The position numbers and the translations under genes are program-made. Of a stretch of 64,000 nucleotides of DNA, positions 46,725 to 56,544 are shown one piece after another (position 1 is the first letter of the stretch; every line of letters begins with the position of its first letter). Location of the stretch: positions 186,001 to 250,000 of the forward strand of contig CAVSHN010000015.1 of the NCBI GenBank assembly GCA_963727755.1, in the 5' to 3' direction. This stretch comes from DASYAN01 sp963727755 (GTDB lineage: Bacteria; Chloroflexota; Ktedonobacteria; Ktedonobacterales; Ktedonobacteraceae). The notes beneath the pieces are model-generated. The model saw only the letters and a program-made list of their open reading frames with translations, searched no databases and had not been told where the DNA came from.

Positions 46725-49640
46725 TCAGAGTTCCTCATCCAGCAGGTTGAGTGCTTGCGCTTGTCTCACCGCTTGTAGTCGACTCTTCACTTCCAACTTA
46801 GATAAGATTTGACTTACATGGCGCTTGACCGTATCAATTGCAATCATGAGTTTTTTCCCAATCTCTTGATTCGTTGCTCCTTGTGCCAACAAGTGGAGAA
46901 CCTCTCGTTCTCGCTCACTTAAGGGGTTTAGTGGTTGGGTTATTGTGTGCTCCGTATTCCGTTTAGACCGAGGTTGATACTGCGAGTTGCCTCCATCATC
47001 CTTATCCTCACATATACGGGCACACGATTTAGCCCGCCTAGACTGAGGTTTATGTGTGGCGCTCTCCTGAGGAAAGGCCGCAAGCAAAGTATCGAGGTAG
47101 GGAATAGGCCCTGTCGCAGATTGTTCTTGGCGTAGCCGAGATAGCAGGGTTGCCATTGGAGCACCTTCGTCCACAAAACTACGGATATAACCCTCTGGTT
47201 CTGCCAGATGGAGTGCATTGGAGAGAACTGATAGTGCCAGTGTCTTCTCATTCTTCATCTGGTGGGCCAGTGCTTGCAGAAGGTGAACTTCGATGACATG
47301 TCCCCAGCGCTGAGCCATCGTTGCTCTAGCCAGCACAGGCTTTAATCGCTCTAGAGCAAGATCTGGCTGCTTCGTTGCTAAAAGGATACGGGCGCATGCC
47401 ACCTCTTCCCGTTCGCGAGCAAATGGAGTGCCTTTGTGCCCTTCTATTCTCAGTTGCTCAGTCCACTGCACGGCCCTGTTCAGCTCTCCGCTAGCCAGCC
47501 AGAGTCTGACTTGATCGACTGTAGTAAATATGGAACACGCGTGGGCAGCGATTACATGATTCATCCCTACGCTAATGCATTCAATCTCATGAAGAGCCAT
47601 CTGTGCTGCATGCCAGTCTCGACGTGACAGGAGTATCCGCATTAACACAGCATATCCGCAAAGTAATAAAGGCACCGGGACGACCAATTCGTTCTGCTTG
47701 CACAACGCAATAGCCTCTTGGACCAGAGAGAGACTAGCATCCAACTGATTCCACTCGCGCAAGATCTCTGCTTGAAAGAGTGCAGGACAACCCGCCTCAG
47801 GCAATCGAACTTCCCTCTGACTTACCTGTAGTATTGCTTGCTGGCTTAATTGCCATGCCTTATACAAGTGTCCTGCTCCTATCATATACATGGCAGTTGT
47901 GCTCATGATGATGGTTGCAAGAGGGTTTCGTTCAGCCGATCGGGCAAGAGAACCTGCTTGCAGCCCACTTTGGATAGCAGAGGAAGCATCATTGGCCGAA
48001 GAAACATAACAAGCTTGGCATTGGGCCAGGGAGACTTGCGTACGAGCCACAAAATTCTCTGCTGAAAGCAATGTGAGAGCCTGCTGACAGCGTAAGAGTG
48101 CTCTTTCTCCCTCTTCCTGATGGCTCTCCATGAGGGCATGAAAAGCGATCAACTCCCCGAGGAGATTCTCCTGCTCCTGCCGCTCTATTGGATTAAGTAT
48201 TAGCTGGACAGTGTCCTGATTGGTCTGCATCGTAAGCGAAGTGCTCAGCATCGTTTCAGCCGTACTAAGCCAAGTTTCCAGCGTCGTCTGCGGGACAACA
48301 GCCCATAAAATCTGAGCATAGGCGAGGCAGAGACGAGGCCGAGAATGCACAAGGTCTGTTGGCAACTGCTCTAGGCACCGTTGGAGCATACGCGTCTTAT
48401 GCTCACTTAGTGACATCAATGGGATATGCTCAATCAGATCAGCTGCCCGTTGCCACTGGCGAGCATTGCAGGCATGGAAGATAGCCTCGGAGGTATAGCC
48501 ATGCTGGGCATACCAGATGCTGGCACGATTATGCAAGGCAGGTACAAGATCACTGTACATATATTCCAACCGATGGCGTAAGGTTTCAGCAAAAAGTTTA
48601 TGATAGCGATAACTCTGGCGCCTGTTGTCAAGAGGTATGATAAACGCGTTGTCACGTCCCAACTGTTCGAGCATCTTGCGACTGCTATTTTGTTCCATAA
48701 CAGCATCACACAACGGAGCTGTAAGGTTCTCTAGAATGGATGTCGAGAGCAGAAACAATTGCGCATCTTGTGGTTGTTGTAGCAGCACCCCCTTAGTCAG
48801 ATAGTCCAGAATATATCGCTGATCCCCATTAATTTCTTCTTGCAAGGACAGAGGATCAGCATGCTCTGATAAAGAAAAACCTAGCAATTGCATACCTACC
48901 AGCCAACCCTCAGTGCGGCTACTTATTTGCTGGATCATCTCATCAGGTATATCGGTGCTCACCATCTTCTGCAAGAACGTCCTGCACTCATCATCTGTAC
49001 AACGTAACTGGTTTGTGCTTATTGTCTGCACTTGCTGACGTGACTGCAATAATGGAGGTGGCGAAGGAGAATTATAGCGCGTTGATAAAATTATGCGCAA
49101 TTGACGAGGAATATGCTCTACTAGATAAAAAATGGAATTATGGACTTCATCATTCTTGATTACGTGATAATTGTCTAGAACCAGCACAAAGCATTTACTG
49201 AACTCTACAAGTATATTGATCAGGGCCTTCAAGACATACTTAATTGGCAGGTCTTGTGACGATTGGAGATAATCGATCAATGGAGTAAAGCATTCGGGAC
49301 ACTGCTCATTAAGTGCAGAGATAACACAGGTCCAGAAGGTCCGAGGTTCACTATCGCTGCTATCGAGAGAAATCCAACAGAGCTGATGCTTATCTTTAGG
49401 AAGCGAATTTCCCCAAACTGCAAGTAAGGTAGTCTTGCCAAAACCTGCTGGGGCTGAGACCAAAGTGAGAGGATACTTGAGGCTTTCATCAAGCAATTTG
49501 TTTAGACGGGGACGAGGAATCAGAGGGTGCGAGGCAACGGGTACAATGAATTTGGTAGTCACAAGTGGGCTTTGGGTGAGCACTGGTATATCGATGGTAG
49601 CTTCTTCTAATAGCGAGTAATGTTTCTGTTTGCTTTCCAT
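46725..49640 (-). CDS. LuxR-family regulator with MalT-like STAND ATPase (LAL type)
   Basis: The ~971-residue protein has the Walker A box S-A-P-A-G-F-G-K-T-T-L near residue 65, F-V-L-V-L-D-N-Y-H as Walker B, a long TPR-like helical arm and a C-terminal LuxR HTH (L-S-E-R-E-R-E-V-L-H-L-L-A-Q-G-A-T-N-Q-E-I-G). LAL regulators switch between ADP and ATP states on binding an inducer and activate transcription. The start at 49640 has AGGAG 7 bp upstream. It is monocistronic, transcribed away from the GH30 lipoprotein by 200 bp. Confidence 0.9.
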   Translation of the reverse strand: MESKQKHYSLLEEATIDIPVLTQSPLVTTKFIVPVASHPLIPRPRLNKLLDESLKYPLTLVSAPAGFGKTTLLAVWGNSLPKDKHQLCWISLDSSDSEPRTFWTCVISALNEQCPECFTPLIDYLQSSQDLPIKYVLKALINILVEFSKCFVLVLDNYHVIKNDEVHNSIFYLVEHIPRQLRIILSTRYNSPSPPPLLQSRQQVQTISTNQLRCTDDECRTFLQKMVSTDIPDEMIQQISSRTEGWLVGMQLLGFSLSEHADPLSLQEEINGDQRYILDYLTKGVLLQQPQDAQLFLLSTSILENLTAPLCDAVMEQNSSRKMLEQLGRDNAFIIPLDNRRQSYRYHKLFAETLRHRLEYMYSDLVPALHNRASIWYAQHGYTSEAIFHACNARQWQRAADLIEHIPLMSLSEHKTRMLQRCLEQLPTDLVHSRPRLCLAYAQILWAVVPQTTLETWLSTAETMLSTSLTMQTNQDTVQLILNPIERQEQENLLGELIAFHALMESHQEEGERALLRCQQALTLLSAENFVARTQVSLAQCQACYVSSANDASSAIQSGLQAGSLARSAERNPLATIIMSTTAMYMIGAGHLYKAWQLSQQAILQVSQREVRLPEAGCPALFQAEILREWNQLDASLSLVQEAIALCKQNELVVPVPLLLCGYAVLMRILLSRRDWHAAQMALHEIECISVGMNHVIAAHACSIFTTVDQVRLWLASGELNRAVQWTEQLRIEGHKGTPFAREREEVACARILLATKQPDLALERLKPVLARATMAQRWGHVIEVHLLQALAHQMKNEKTLALSVLSNALHLAEPEGYIRSFVDEGAPMATLLSRLRQEQSATGPIPYLDTLLAAFPQESATHKPQSRRAKSCARICEDKDDGGNSQYQPRSKRNTEHTITQPLNPLSEREREVLHLLAQGATNQEIGKKLMIAIDTVKRHVSQILSKLEVKSRLQAVRQAQALNLLDEEL

Positions 49641-49841
49641 ATTACCACTCCTGATTTCCAAAGACGGTAGCCTCTGCAATTTTTATCGATGGTAGTGTTC
49701 TTCATCAACATATAGAATTCTTCCCGACGAATATCGACGTCCTTATTCTAACATTAGGTAAGTCATCTTGAAAAGAACCAGCGAGGGAGAGCTTCCTTAT
49801 AGTCCTAGTCTCTTATGAGCTAAAGCGACCTTGATCATAGA

Positions 49842-51326
49842 CTAGCTTCTAAATGGCCAGGTATATGTGGCAATAGCGCCTGCCGACAATGTAGTGGTAA
49901 AACCTGTACCATTTGAAGTTTGTACAGTGAACGTTTGCGTTTGAGAACTGCTGTTGCGTACAACCATTGCCAGGGTCGTATCAGGATTCTGGAAAGCCAC
50001 ATACTCTATGCCGTGTGGATCTTGACTGGTCGCTCCAATATGCCGAGCACCCGGACGTACAAACTTACTAAAATGCCCGAGTTGGATTGCCTCATTTGTA
50101 AACTGTGCTTGATCTTGCTTTGTATCGACAGTCATCAAGCCCACGCACCCTTCACACCCATGTCCGATCTTGGGACCACCAGAGGGATCAAGAGCGATAT
50201 TCCAAAGCAATGCTGAACTTCCCCAATGTTGCATAGACTGTAGAACATCCTCAAATGCACTCAGAGGAGCAATACCCTGAGGACCAGTTGAGCACTCCGT
50301 CTCCTCTTGCTCAAGGGACGGATAAGCGGCATGTACTTGGTCCATAACTGCTGGATCGCCGATATAGCAATGCCAAGCCACTCCTGAAAGATATGATCGT
50401 GCAGACGAATTACTTAAAATTGCTTCTGCATCCTGAAAGTGTTGCCAATGATAGTCTAACGCGAATAGCTTTGGATGCAAGCCTGCCTGAGCGAGTGCTG
50501 GTCCAAGATATTGTGCAATCAGCGAAGTTTCCTGACTGGCCGACATTGCCACACTAGGGAAGCCATGATTAATCTCACCCGGCTCATTCTGAGGAGTGAT
50601 CGCATCAACTGAGACTCCTGCTGCACGATACTGCTGCAAAAAATGCACAAAGTACTGAGCCAGCGCACCATAGGCATCATCGCGCACACTCCCATTTATC
50701 ATCGAGTCATTGGTCTTCATCCAAGCTGGCGGACTCCACGGTGTGGCAATCGTAGTGATCTGCGGATTGATATGCTTTGTCTCAAGCAATAGGGGCAAGA
50801 TGTAGGCCTTATCGTGAGCAATCGAAAAATGGGCTAGGGAAGGATCAGTCTGTCCAGGCGGCATATCATCATAAGAGTACGGAGCAGGATTGTCAGATGG
50901 AGTAGCTGTATAATCCGATGACCCCATTGGAATGCGCACTTCGCTCAGACCAATCCCTTGCTGCGGATCAAACAGGTCATGCATAGCCTTTTGCTGTTGA
51001 CTAGCAGAAAGCCGACTCAGCATATAGGCAGAAGTATCGGTCAATGCAGCTCCAAACCCGGTAATCCTCTGAAATTGCTGTGCAGGATCAACACTAATCA
51101 AGATGTCGCTCGCAGACGAGATTTGCCCACTCTGAAGGGCAATGGGAGCCTGTGTCGTGAGCTTATCTTGCCCATCTGGTGTCGTCAGCCACACATGCAC
51201 TACCGACGACGTAGGAGTAGCCTTGCCAGCAAGGCTAACCGATGAAGAATTGCTCGTGCACCCAACAAGTATCAGCACAACGCCTAGCATAGTAGTACGC
51301 ATTACTTTACGAACATACGAATTCAT
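49842..51326 (-). CDS. GH30-family glycoside hydrolase lipoprotein
   Basis: The 494-residue protein has a lipobox L-V-G-C with Cys23, so it is predicted to be lipid-anchored outside the membrane. The (beta/alpha)8 domain begins F-Q-R-I-T-G-F-G-A-A-L-T-D and has T-P-W-S-P-P-A-W-M-K, the acid/base Glu in T-P-Q-N-E-P-G and the nucleophile Glu in Q-E-E-T-E-C-S. A beta-sandwich ends the protein. GH30 enzymes cleave beta-linked glucose, glucuronic acid or related glycans; sub-specificity cannot be read from the sequence. Confidence 0.92.
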   Translation of the reverse strand: MNSYVRKVMRTTMLGVVLILVGCTSNSSSVSLAGKATPTSSVVHVWLTTPDGQDKLTTQAPIALQSGQISSASDILISVDPAQQFQRITGFGAALTDTSAYMLSRLSASQQQKAMHDLFDPQQGIGLSEVRIPMGSSDYTATPSDNPAPYSYDDMPPGQTDPSLAHFSIAHDKAYILPLLLETKHINPQITTIATPWSPPAWMKTNDSMINGSVRDDAYGALAQYFVHFLQQYRAAGVSVDAITPQNEPGEINHGFPSVAMSASQETSLIAQYLGPALAQAGLHPKLFALDYHWQHFQDAEAILSNSSARSYLSGVAWHCYIGDPAVMDQVHAAYPSLEQEETECSTGPQGIAPLSAFEDVLQSMQHWGSSALLWNIALDPSGGPKIGHGCEGCVGLMTVDTKQDQAQFTNEAIQLGHFSKFVRPGARHIGATSQDPHGIEYVAFQNPDTTLAMVVRNSSSQTQTFTVQTSNGTGFTTTLSAGAIATYTWPFRS

Positions 51327-51450
51327 TTCCAGAAATATCCATATCTCCCCATAAGACGAGCATTAGCTACTAGCTCGATTGCTATTGATCAAGCCATCTT
51401 TCGCCATGCCCTTCTGGCTTTGACGGATAGAAATAGATGATCCTTGGCGC

Positions 51451-52723
51451 TTATTGTATCATGAACTGTACAGTACTGACCAGCTTCTCCGCCAATGCCA
51501 GCGAGTAGTTTTGTCCGCGATCATGCGGGTAGATCTGGAACATGTTAGCAACCCAAAGCCCTGGGAGTGGTGTCTCCAGTGGAGGAATATGCTGGCGATA
51601 GTCTGTCGTGACGATTGGCTGGGCGAATGGAGCCTTGAATAGCCAGCTTTCTTGTATCCATGTAGGATCAAAGGTGGGTACAATGCGCTTGAGATGGGGA
51701 ACAAACTCGGCAATAATCTCTTCTTTGCTCATTTTAAAGAGCGGATCATCCATGGGACGGTAATTTCCAAGGTAGACGAGATGGCGTCCTCCATATTCTG
51801 TCGGTGCGCGGAAATTGGTATGTTCAAACAGGCCCGCGAAGGGATAGCCGCGATCGCAGATGTTGATCCAGTAGCTATCTGTCAACTGGCGGTCGAGAGA
51901 GAGGATAAGACAGTGGGCTCCATAGGCCTGCCCCCAATCATATTGGGCTTGATAATCAGCGGGTAATGCTGGGATCAGCTGGCAGGTCAGCCGTGTGGGA
52001 AATGTTGAGATGACACGGTCAAATGTCCAGGTGCCCGTACAGGTCGTAACTTGCCAGCCATCCTCTGCTTGCTCTACTTTCTCGACACGGGTACCAAGCA
52101 GTACTTTGCCTTTGAACTGGATGATACGCTCTACCAAGCGCTCGTATAGGAGTTGGAAGCCGCCACTCAAATATCCGAGTTCAGTTGTGCGATCGTGAAT
52201 GCGTGCCCAGAACCAGGGTAGAGCAATCTGATCATATAGTTCACCGAACTTCCCTAGGAAGAGCGATTTCAAAGACCATCTCGTAGGGGTGCTTACCCAT
52301 CCATTTGCGTAGCCAGGAATGGGCAGTCTTGCCTTCTAGCCATGCAGGATTGGTGACCTTGAGATATGCCAGGACAGCCCCAACACGTAGGCGTTCATCC
52401 AGACGCCAAGGTTTGAAGAGCAGGAGTGATAAGGGTGAGTCAAGCTGGTGAATTTGGCCTCCGATGAGACTGACAGTACGTGGTCGCTGCCATTCCAGGT
52501 TATCGCCTAGTCCAAGCTCTTGAATAACTCGGATAGCCGTTTTATCTGAACGGAAGAGATGGTGGTAATACTTTTCGAGCCAAGTATCCCCAATACGAAA
52601 GCCTCCAGCCAATCCGCCAGGAATATTCTCTTGTTCGATGACCATCACTGTTTGGCCTGCCTGGGCGAGCCGATAGGCTGTCATCAGTCCGAGTGCACCG
52701 CCGCCGAGTACCGCGTATCTCAT
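51451..52723 (-). pseudogene. FAD-dependent amine-oxidase-like oxidoreductase, one frameshift
   Basis: The first frame has the FAD fold G-G-G-A-L-G-L-M-T-A-Y-R-L-A and G-G-L-A-G-G-F and the substrate segment E-K-Y-Y-H-H-L-F. It then shifts near 52265-52270 (AAA where AA fits), and the second frame continues L-F-L-G-K-F-G, G-G-F-Q and the C-terminal L-P-G-L-W-V-A-N with its FAD-binding end. Together they make a ~423-residue enzyme related to UDP-galactopyranose-mutase/phytoene-desaturase-type flavoproteins. Substrate unknown. A single base separates it from an intact gene. Confidence 0.85.
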
Positions 52724-52858
52724 AGTTTCTCTCTCTAGCCGATTCTCCAGTTAATGCATTGTTGCAATATTTGGAGTCCGCTCGGGCACGATAGTGTCGT
52801 GGCATCCATTCTAGCATAGCCGATTGATGAACTCAAAGTTTTCTATTACTTGATGGTA

Positions 52859-53083
52859 CTACAGACTATGAGATCTAGCTTTGAGCCAGCGCTGAAAGGC
52901 AACGATGGCCCACACGCCCTCAACGACTCCGAAGGGCCATGTACCCGCTAGCCAACCGTAGAGCGAGGAGGCAGCACAGGCCAGAGTGAAGACAAGTACC
53001 CACCAGGAGGAGCGATGTTCAAATGCATAGGATAGTAGCATGACACTGACTGCACATGCTCCAAAAAGCGTAAGGTTATTCAT
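52859..53083 (-). CDS. small membrane protein
   Basis: The 74-residue protein has two or three hydrophobic helices (residues 5-20, 26-45, 50-65) and W-P-F-G-V-V-E-G-V-W-A-I-V-A-F-Q-R-W, a motif shared by small uncharacterised membrane proteins of bacteria. No catalytic residues. It lies 135 bp upstream of the oxidoreductase on the same strand. Confidence 0.65.
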   Translation of the reverse strand: MNNLTLFGACAVSVMLLSYAFEHRSSWWVLVFTLACAASSLYGWLAGTWPFGVVEGVWAIVAFQRWLKARSHSL

Positions 53084-53269
53084 GGGGGAATTATATCATA
53101 GGATACTGTAGCTTGGATAGAGAATTGGCTACGGGATCGAGTTCCTGACAGTCTTAACCTACGTCTCGCTTCACGAATTTTTTGTCTGTCCCTTGGGACA
53201 TTCTGAATAATAACACAGTTGTGACAAAGTTGTGAATTGGCTTTAAGATTATTATTATTTGCTTGTGAG

Positions 53270-53313
53270 ATAACCGTGAAATAACCGTGAAATAACCGTG
53301 AGATAATCGTGAA
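53270..53313. promoter_or_regulatory. four direct repeats of ATAACCGTGA at 11-bp spacing
   Basis: Copies start at 53270, 53281, 53292 and 53303 (the last ATAATCGTGA), one helical turn apart, so they fall on one face of the DNA. TTGACA follows at 53343. They sit between the divergent membrane-protein and HTH genes and resemble operator iterons. The rest of 53084-53405 has no gene. Confidence 0.7.
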
Positions 53314-53405
53314 AATTACTGTCATTTGAATATCTCAGCTAGTTGACAACTCTGCCAAAAAGAGTTACAGTTTCTTTATAAAGGACTGTGAAAGGCAGGG
53401 TTGTT

Positions 53406-53771
53406 ATGACACGCGCAAGCAAAAAAGTCGCTAACCCAGAAAAATACATAGGAAAGGCTTATCTTACTTATGATGAGTGCACTGACTTCTTAGGCATAAG
53501 TTTGTCTACTCTTGCTCGTTATATTTCTGACGAGGGGATACAGACGCTTAAGTTTTATCGTGATAGGAGACGGTTCCTCAAGATAGAAGATGTAAAACGG
53601 ATTAAAGACCTGATGGAGAACCCTTGGATGCGAACGGTACCACAGGACTTTCAAACATCAGGAGTAAATCCGCCTTCTGAAAGGAGGCTTGTGGCTGAAG
53701 AACGCCCATGGTACTCACCTGAGCAGAAGGAAGAAGGCATGGGGAATCAATCTGAACCGGACGCAGCCTAG
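53406..53771 (+). CDS. MerR/excisionase-like HTH protein
   Basis: The 121-residue protein has a DNA-binding motif Y-L-T-Y-D-E-C-T-D-F-L-G-I-S-L-S-T-L-A-R-Y-I and then F-Y-R-D-R-R-R-F-L-K-I-E-D-V-K-R-I, the winged HTH of the excisionase/MerR-like class. The Pro/Glu-rich tail is disordered. The ATG at 53406 is favoured by AGGG 6-7 bp upstream over the GTG at 53388. The direct repeats just upstream could be its own binding sites. Confidence 0.75.
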   Translation: MTRASKKVANPEKYIGKAYLTYDECTDFLGISLSTLARYISDEGIQTLKFYRDRRRFLKIEDVKRIKDLMENPWMRTVPQDFQTSGVNPPSERRLVAEERPWYSPEQKEEGMGNQSEPDAA

Positions 53772-53867
53772 GTACGGGCTACGTAGTATCGGCCTGAGAA
53801 ACTGAACCCTACGTAGCCCATAACCATCTGAAAATATTATATACTGACACAGGAAGGAACACCAGAC

Positions 53868-54374
53868 ATGAATCAACCAACGCGAGAAGAATTTGAAGAT
53901 CTCAAAGAGGATGTACGCAAGCTTAGGGAACAGCAAACTGAGCCTATTCAGATCACTGTTGAACGGCGATACCCTGATAGAGAGTTGCTTCAAGAAGTAT
54001 TGCGAAAACAGGATGAGCAATTTAACAGCCTTAAAGCAGAGATTAAATCTATTGTGGCAAATCAAAATGAATACGCCAAAGGATTATTTTTGCACTCAAG
54101 AAGCATTGCAACGCTTCAGGATGAGATGAAAGCTGCAAGAGCTGATATCTTGAAAATCAGAGAAGCGCAAGCAGATCAGAGAGATCAGATCAAAGAAATC
54201 AAGGATGATATCTTGAAAATCAGAGAGTCACAAGCAGATCAGAGAGATCAGATCAAAGAAATCAAGAATGACTTATCAGGTCTCAAGAATGATTTCTCAT
54301 CTCTCAAGGCAACTCAGGAGAGACAAGGGCTGCTCTTGCAAGAGATCCTTGATCGGCTACCACCTAAGCAATAA
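53868..54374 (+). CDS. coiled-coil protein with internal 63-bp repeat
   Basis: The 168-residue protein is almost wholly helical with heptads of E-D-L-K and I-K-E-I-K. Residues about 93-134 are two 21-residue units, (A/D)-D-I-L-K-I-R-E-(A/S)-Q-A-D-Q-R-D-Q-I-K-E-I-K, encoded by a 63-bp DNA repeat. No membrane or enzyme signature. It follows the HTH gene by 97 bp and may be in the same unit; role unknown. Confidence 0.7.
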   Translation: MNQPTREEFEDLKEDVRKLREQQTEPIQITVERRYPDRELLQEVLRKQDEQFNSLKAEIKSIVANQNEYAKGLFLHSRSIATLQDEMKAARADILKIREAQADQRDQIKEIKDDILKIRESQADQRDQIKEIKNDLSGLKNDFSSLKATQERQGLLLQEILDRLPPKQ

Positions 54375-54418
54375 TCCCACTAGCACTAGGCTCGTCACTG
54401 GTTGACGTCACGTTGCCT

Positions 54419-54445
54419 ATCCAGGGAGAGCCTCTCTCCCTGGAT
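54419..54445. terminator. strong hairpin after the coiled-coil gene
   Basis: ATCCAGGGAGAG-CCT-CTCTCCCTGGAT is a perfect 12-bp stem. No T tract follows, so it could stall polymerase in either direction or stabilise an mRNA 3' end. Confidence 0.55.
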
Positions 54446-54677
54446 ACTTGCGAAAGATTGGGCGATAGTTAATACAGAACAGTTGCAATAATTGGGAAAA
54501 TTGGCATTGGCATGTTGACAAGCTTTGCGTTCCCTGTTGTCTATGGTATACTAAACCCGTTATCCCAAAAATGCTTGGGGAAAACAGGGTAGGCAACTTG
54601 TACCATATAAGGTATGAGGTATTTTTTATCAAACATTTTTGCTATCATAGCGTCGTGAGAAGGGGAATGTAGCTCAT

Positions 54678-55877
54678 TTGGGATTGAAACAAATTATGGT
54701 GGATACTGGCCGACTCATTCATAGACGCTACCTACTGCAACGTTTGATCCAGAGAGGGACAGTTTGTCCTGTCTATCAGGCCTTTGATCAGGTGTTGCAG
54801 CGTCCGGTTGCAATCAAGATAGCCCCTGTCGAAAATATAGCTGCATATCGAGCTGCACTTCGCTCTACAGCGCAATTCGCGCATCCCAATATTGTTGGCA
54901 TCTATGATCTGGTCGTTGAGCCTGATGCTTTGTATGTTGTCGAGGAATATGTAGATGGCGCAGATTTCAGGGCACTGTTGCAGAGTCAGCTATTTCCTTA
55001 CCAGATAGCCAACATAGGAGCACAGATTTGCCGAGCTTTGCTCTATGCAGGCACTCCTTCTCGGAAGGTGTGTCATGGGGATTTAACTCCCTCTGCTATT
55101 TTGTGTGATCGACATGGCCTTGTTCATGTGAATAATTTTGCTCTGCCAAGCGATATGGCCTATTTTAAAGCTTGGAGTATTGTTGGTGGTAGCGATATAG
55201 TGCTCTCCGAGCCCAATTTGCCCTGGGGACAGATGAGTGATGGGCGCAAGGAAGACGATACGCGGGCTGTTGGTTTGTTGCTCTATCAACTGCTAGCGGC
55301 TGGACGTAGCGCGGGGGCCGTCTCTGTCGAACCTCCTAGCGATGGGCATTTGCGTTTCATTCACAATTTGCCGGCAGCGTTATGTGAGCTGACTGCTCGT
55401 GCGATGTTGCGTAAGCATCCAGAGCATATTACCACTCCAGAAGTACTCCACGCAGAATTAAAGGCGCTTGCCGAGACGCTTGAACTGGCTTCTCCTCATG
55501 CTATTATCGCTCCCGAGCCTGTCTATTCTACAGAAGATGTTGCCAGAGTCAAGCAGGATTCTCCTCCATCCTCGGGTGGCCTGTTTCCGCTAATGCATCC
55601 TGCATCCCCGGTATCGTCGCGAGAACATACAACTGAAGAGGAAATGGGGCTTCGTAAAAGGGTAGCAAGTCCGATGACAGCCACAGAGGCTGTGTCTCTA
55701 CATTCACCCAATGTTGCCAACGCATCGATGCAACTGGCGACTGCCCGTCGAGCTGCCTACGGAAACTTGCCCAATGCCAATCATGTGAACATGCCAGTGC
55801 TGTTGGTGATTGGTCTTGTACTATTTGCTCTATTTTTCGGCGTTGGCTGGATGCTGGCTCATCTCATTTTCCACTGA
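54678..55877 (+). CDS. membrane-anchored protein-kinase homologue (pseudokinase)
   Basis: The 399-residue protein has the kinase N-lobe Lys in V-A-I-K-I-A and an H-G-D-L-T-P-S-A-I-L catalytic loop, but the loop Asn is Ser, the D-F-G motif is N-F-A and the glycine loop is degenerate (Q-R-G-T-V-C-P-V-Y). It therefore probably binds but does not transfer phosphate. A Pro/Ser-rich linker and one C-terminal helix (L-V-I-G-L-V-L-F-A-L-F-F-G-V) anchor it. The TTG start at 54678 has GAAGGGGA 11 bp upstream; ATG 54696 is an alternative. Signalling or scaffolding role is inferred. Confidence 0.75.
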   Translation: MGLKQIMVDTGRLIHRRYLLQRLIQRGTVCPVYQAFDQVLQRPVAIKIAPVENIAAYRAALRSTAQFAHPNIVGIYDLVVEPDALYVVEEYVDGADFRALLQSQLFPYQIANIGAQICRALLYAGTPSRKVCHGDLTPSAILCDRHGLVHVNNFALPSDMAYFKAWSIVGGSDIVLSEPNLPWGQMSDGRKEDDTRAVGLLLYQLLAAGRSAGAVSVEPPSDGHLRFIHNLPAALCELTARAMLRKHPEHITTPEVLHAELKALAETLELASPHAIIAPEPVYSTEDVARVKQDSPPSSGGLFPLMHPASPVSSREHTTEEEMGLRKRVASPMTATEAVSLHSPNVANASMQLATARRAAYGNLPNANHVNMPVLLVIGLVLFALFFGVGWMLAHLIFH

Positions 55878-55909
55878 GATCTCAGAATCTAAAAACAGCT
55901 CATGGCCTA

Positions 55910-56263
55910 CTAGTTTGTTTCATCTAATGGATTAGTAGTGACCTCGGTTTGCGGCCAGCGCTGTGCATCCCGTTGGCGATATTTGTTAATAACTTGATCA
56001 AATGCCTCATTGAGGTCGACGCCGACGGAGTTGGCCAGTGTCGCTACAATGTAGAGGATATCTCCTAGTTCAGTGGCAATGTCTCCACCATCCTCGTTGG
56101 GTTTTTTCGGTTTTTCCCCATAGTGATGGTTAATTTCACGAGCCAGTTCTCCCACTTCTTCTGTGAGGCGGGCCAAGTTGGAGAGCGGAGCCCAGTAATG
56201 GCTGTGCCATTCTTGGGTGATCAAATGGTCAACTTCTTGTTGTACATCATGTAATGTTCTCAA
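55910..56263 (-). CDS. MazG-like nucleotide pyrophosphohydrolase
   Basis: The 117-residue protein has the paired metal-binding motifs of the all-alpha NTP pyrophosphatases: E-E-V-G-E-L-A-R-E-I-N (residues 35-45) and E-L-G-D-I-L-Y-I-V (about 65-73), with D-L-N-E-A-F-D and K-Y-R-Q-R at the end. Such enzymes hydrolyse (d)NTPs to monophosphates and cleanse the nucleotide pool. The length is normal for single-domain members. It converges with the pseudokinase gene. Confidence 0.88.
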   Translation of the reverse strand: MRTLHDVQQEVDHLITQEWHSHYWAPLSNLARLTEEVGELAREINHHYGEKPKKPNEDGGDIATELGDILYIVATLANSVGVDLNEAFDQVINKYRQRDAQRWPQTEVTTNPLDETN

Positions 56264-56544
56264 TTGTTCGCCCCTTTCGAAACATTTCTATGATTAGGAG
56301 CATAACAAGATGGGGTATATGATGTCAAGACAAATGGTCTCAGGATTTGCAAGTGGCAAGTAGTTTCCGTCTGATCTGTAGAATAGATATATCGGGTTTA
56401 GTTGCATGTATTCGGGCGAATAATAGGCGAATAATAAAAGAATATTCTTACCGTTTTCTCATTGTTAGTGTGGAATAGTCAGATGAAGAGTTGATGGTTA
56501 CAGGTGTTGTAGCCGCTATGATGCACGAACGAGAGAGGATAACG

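Noticed and set aside
53080..53325. Short minus-strand frame over the 11-bp repeats
   Set aside because: It lies in a divergent promoter region, overlaps direct repeats and has no ribosome-binding site or motif.
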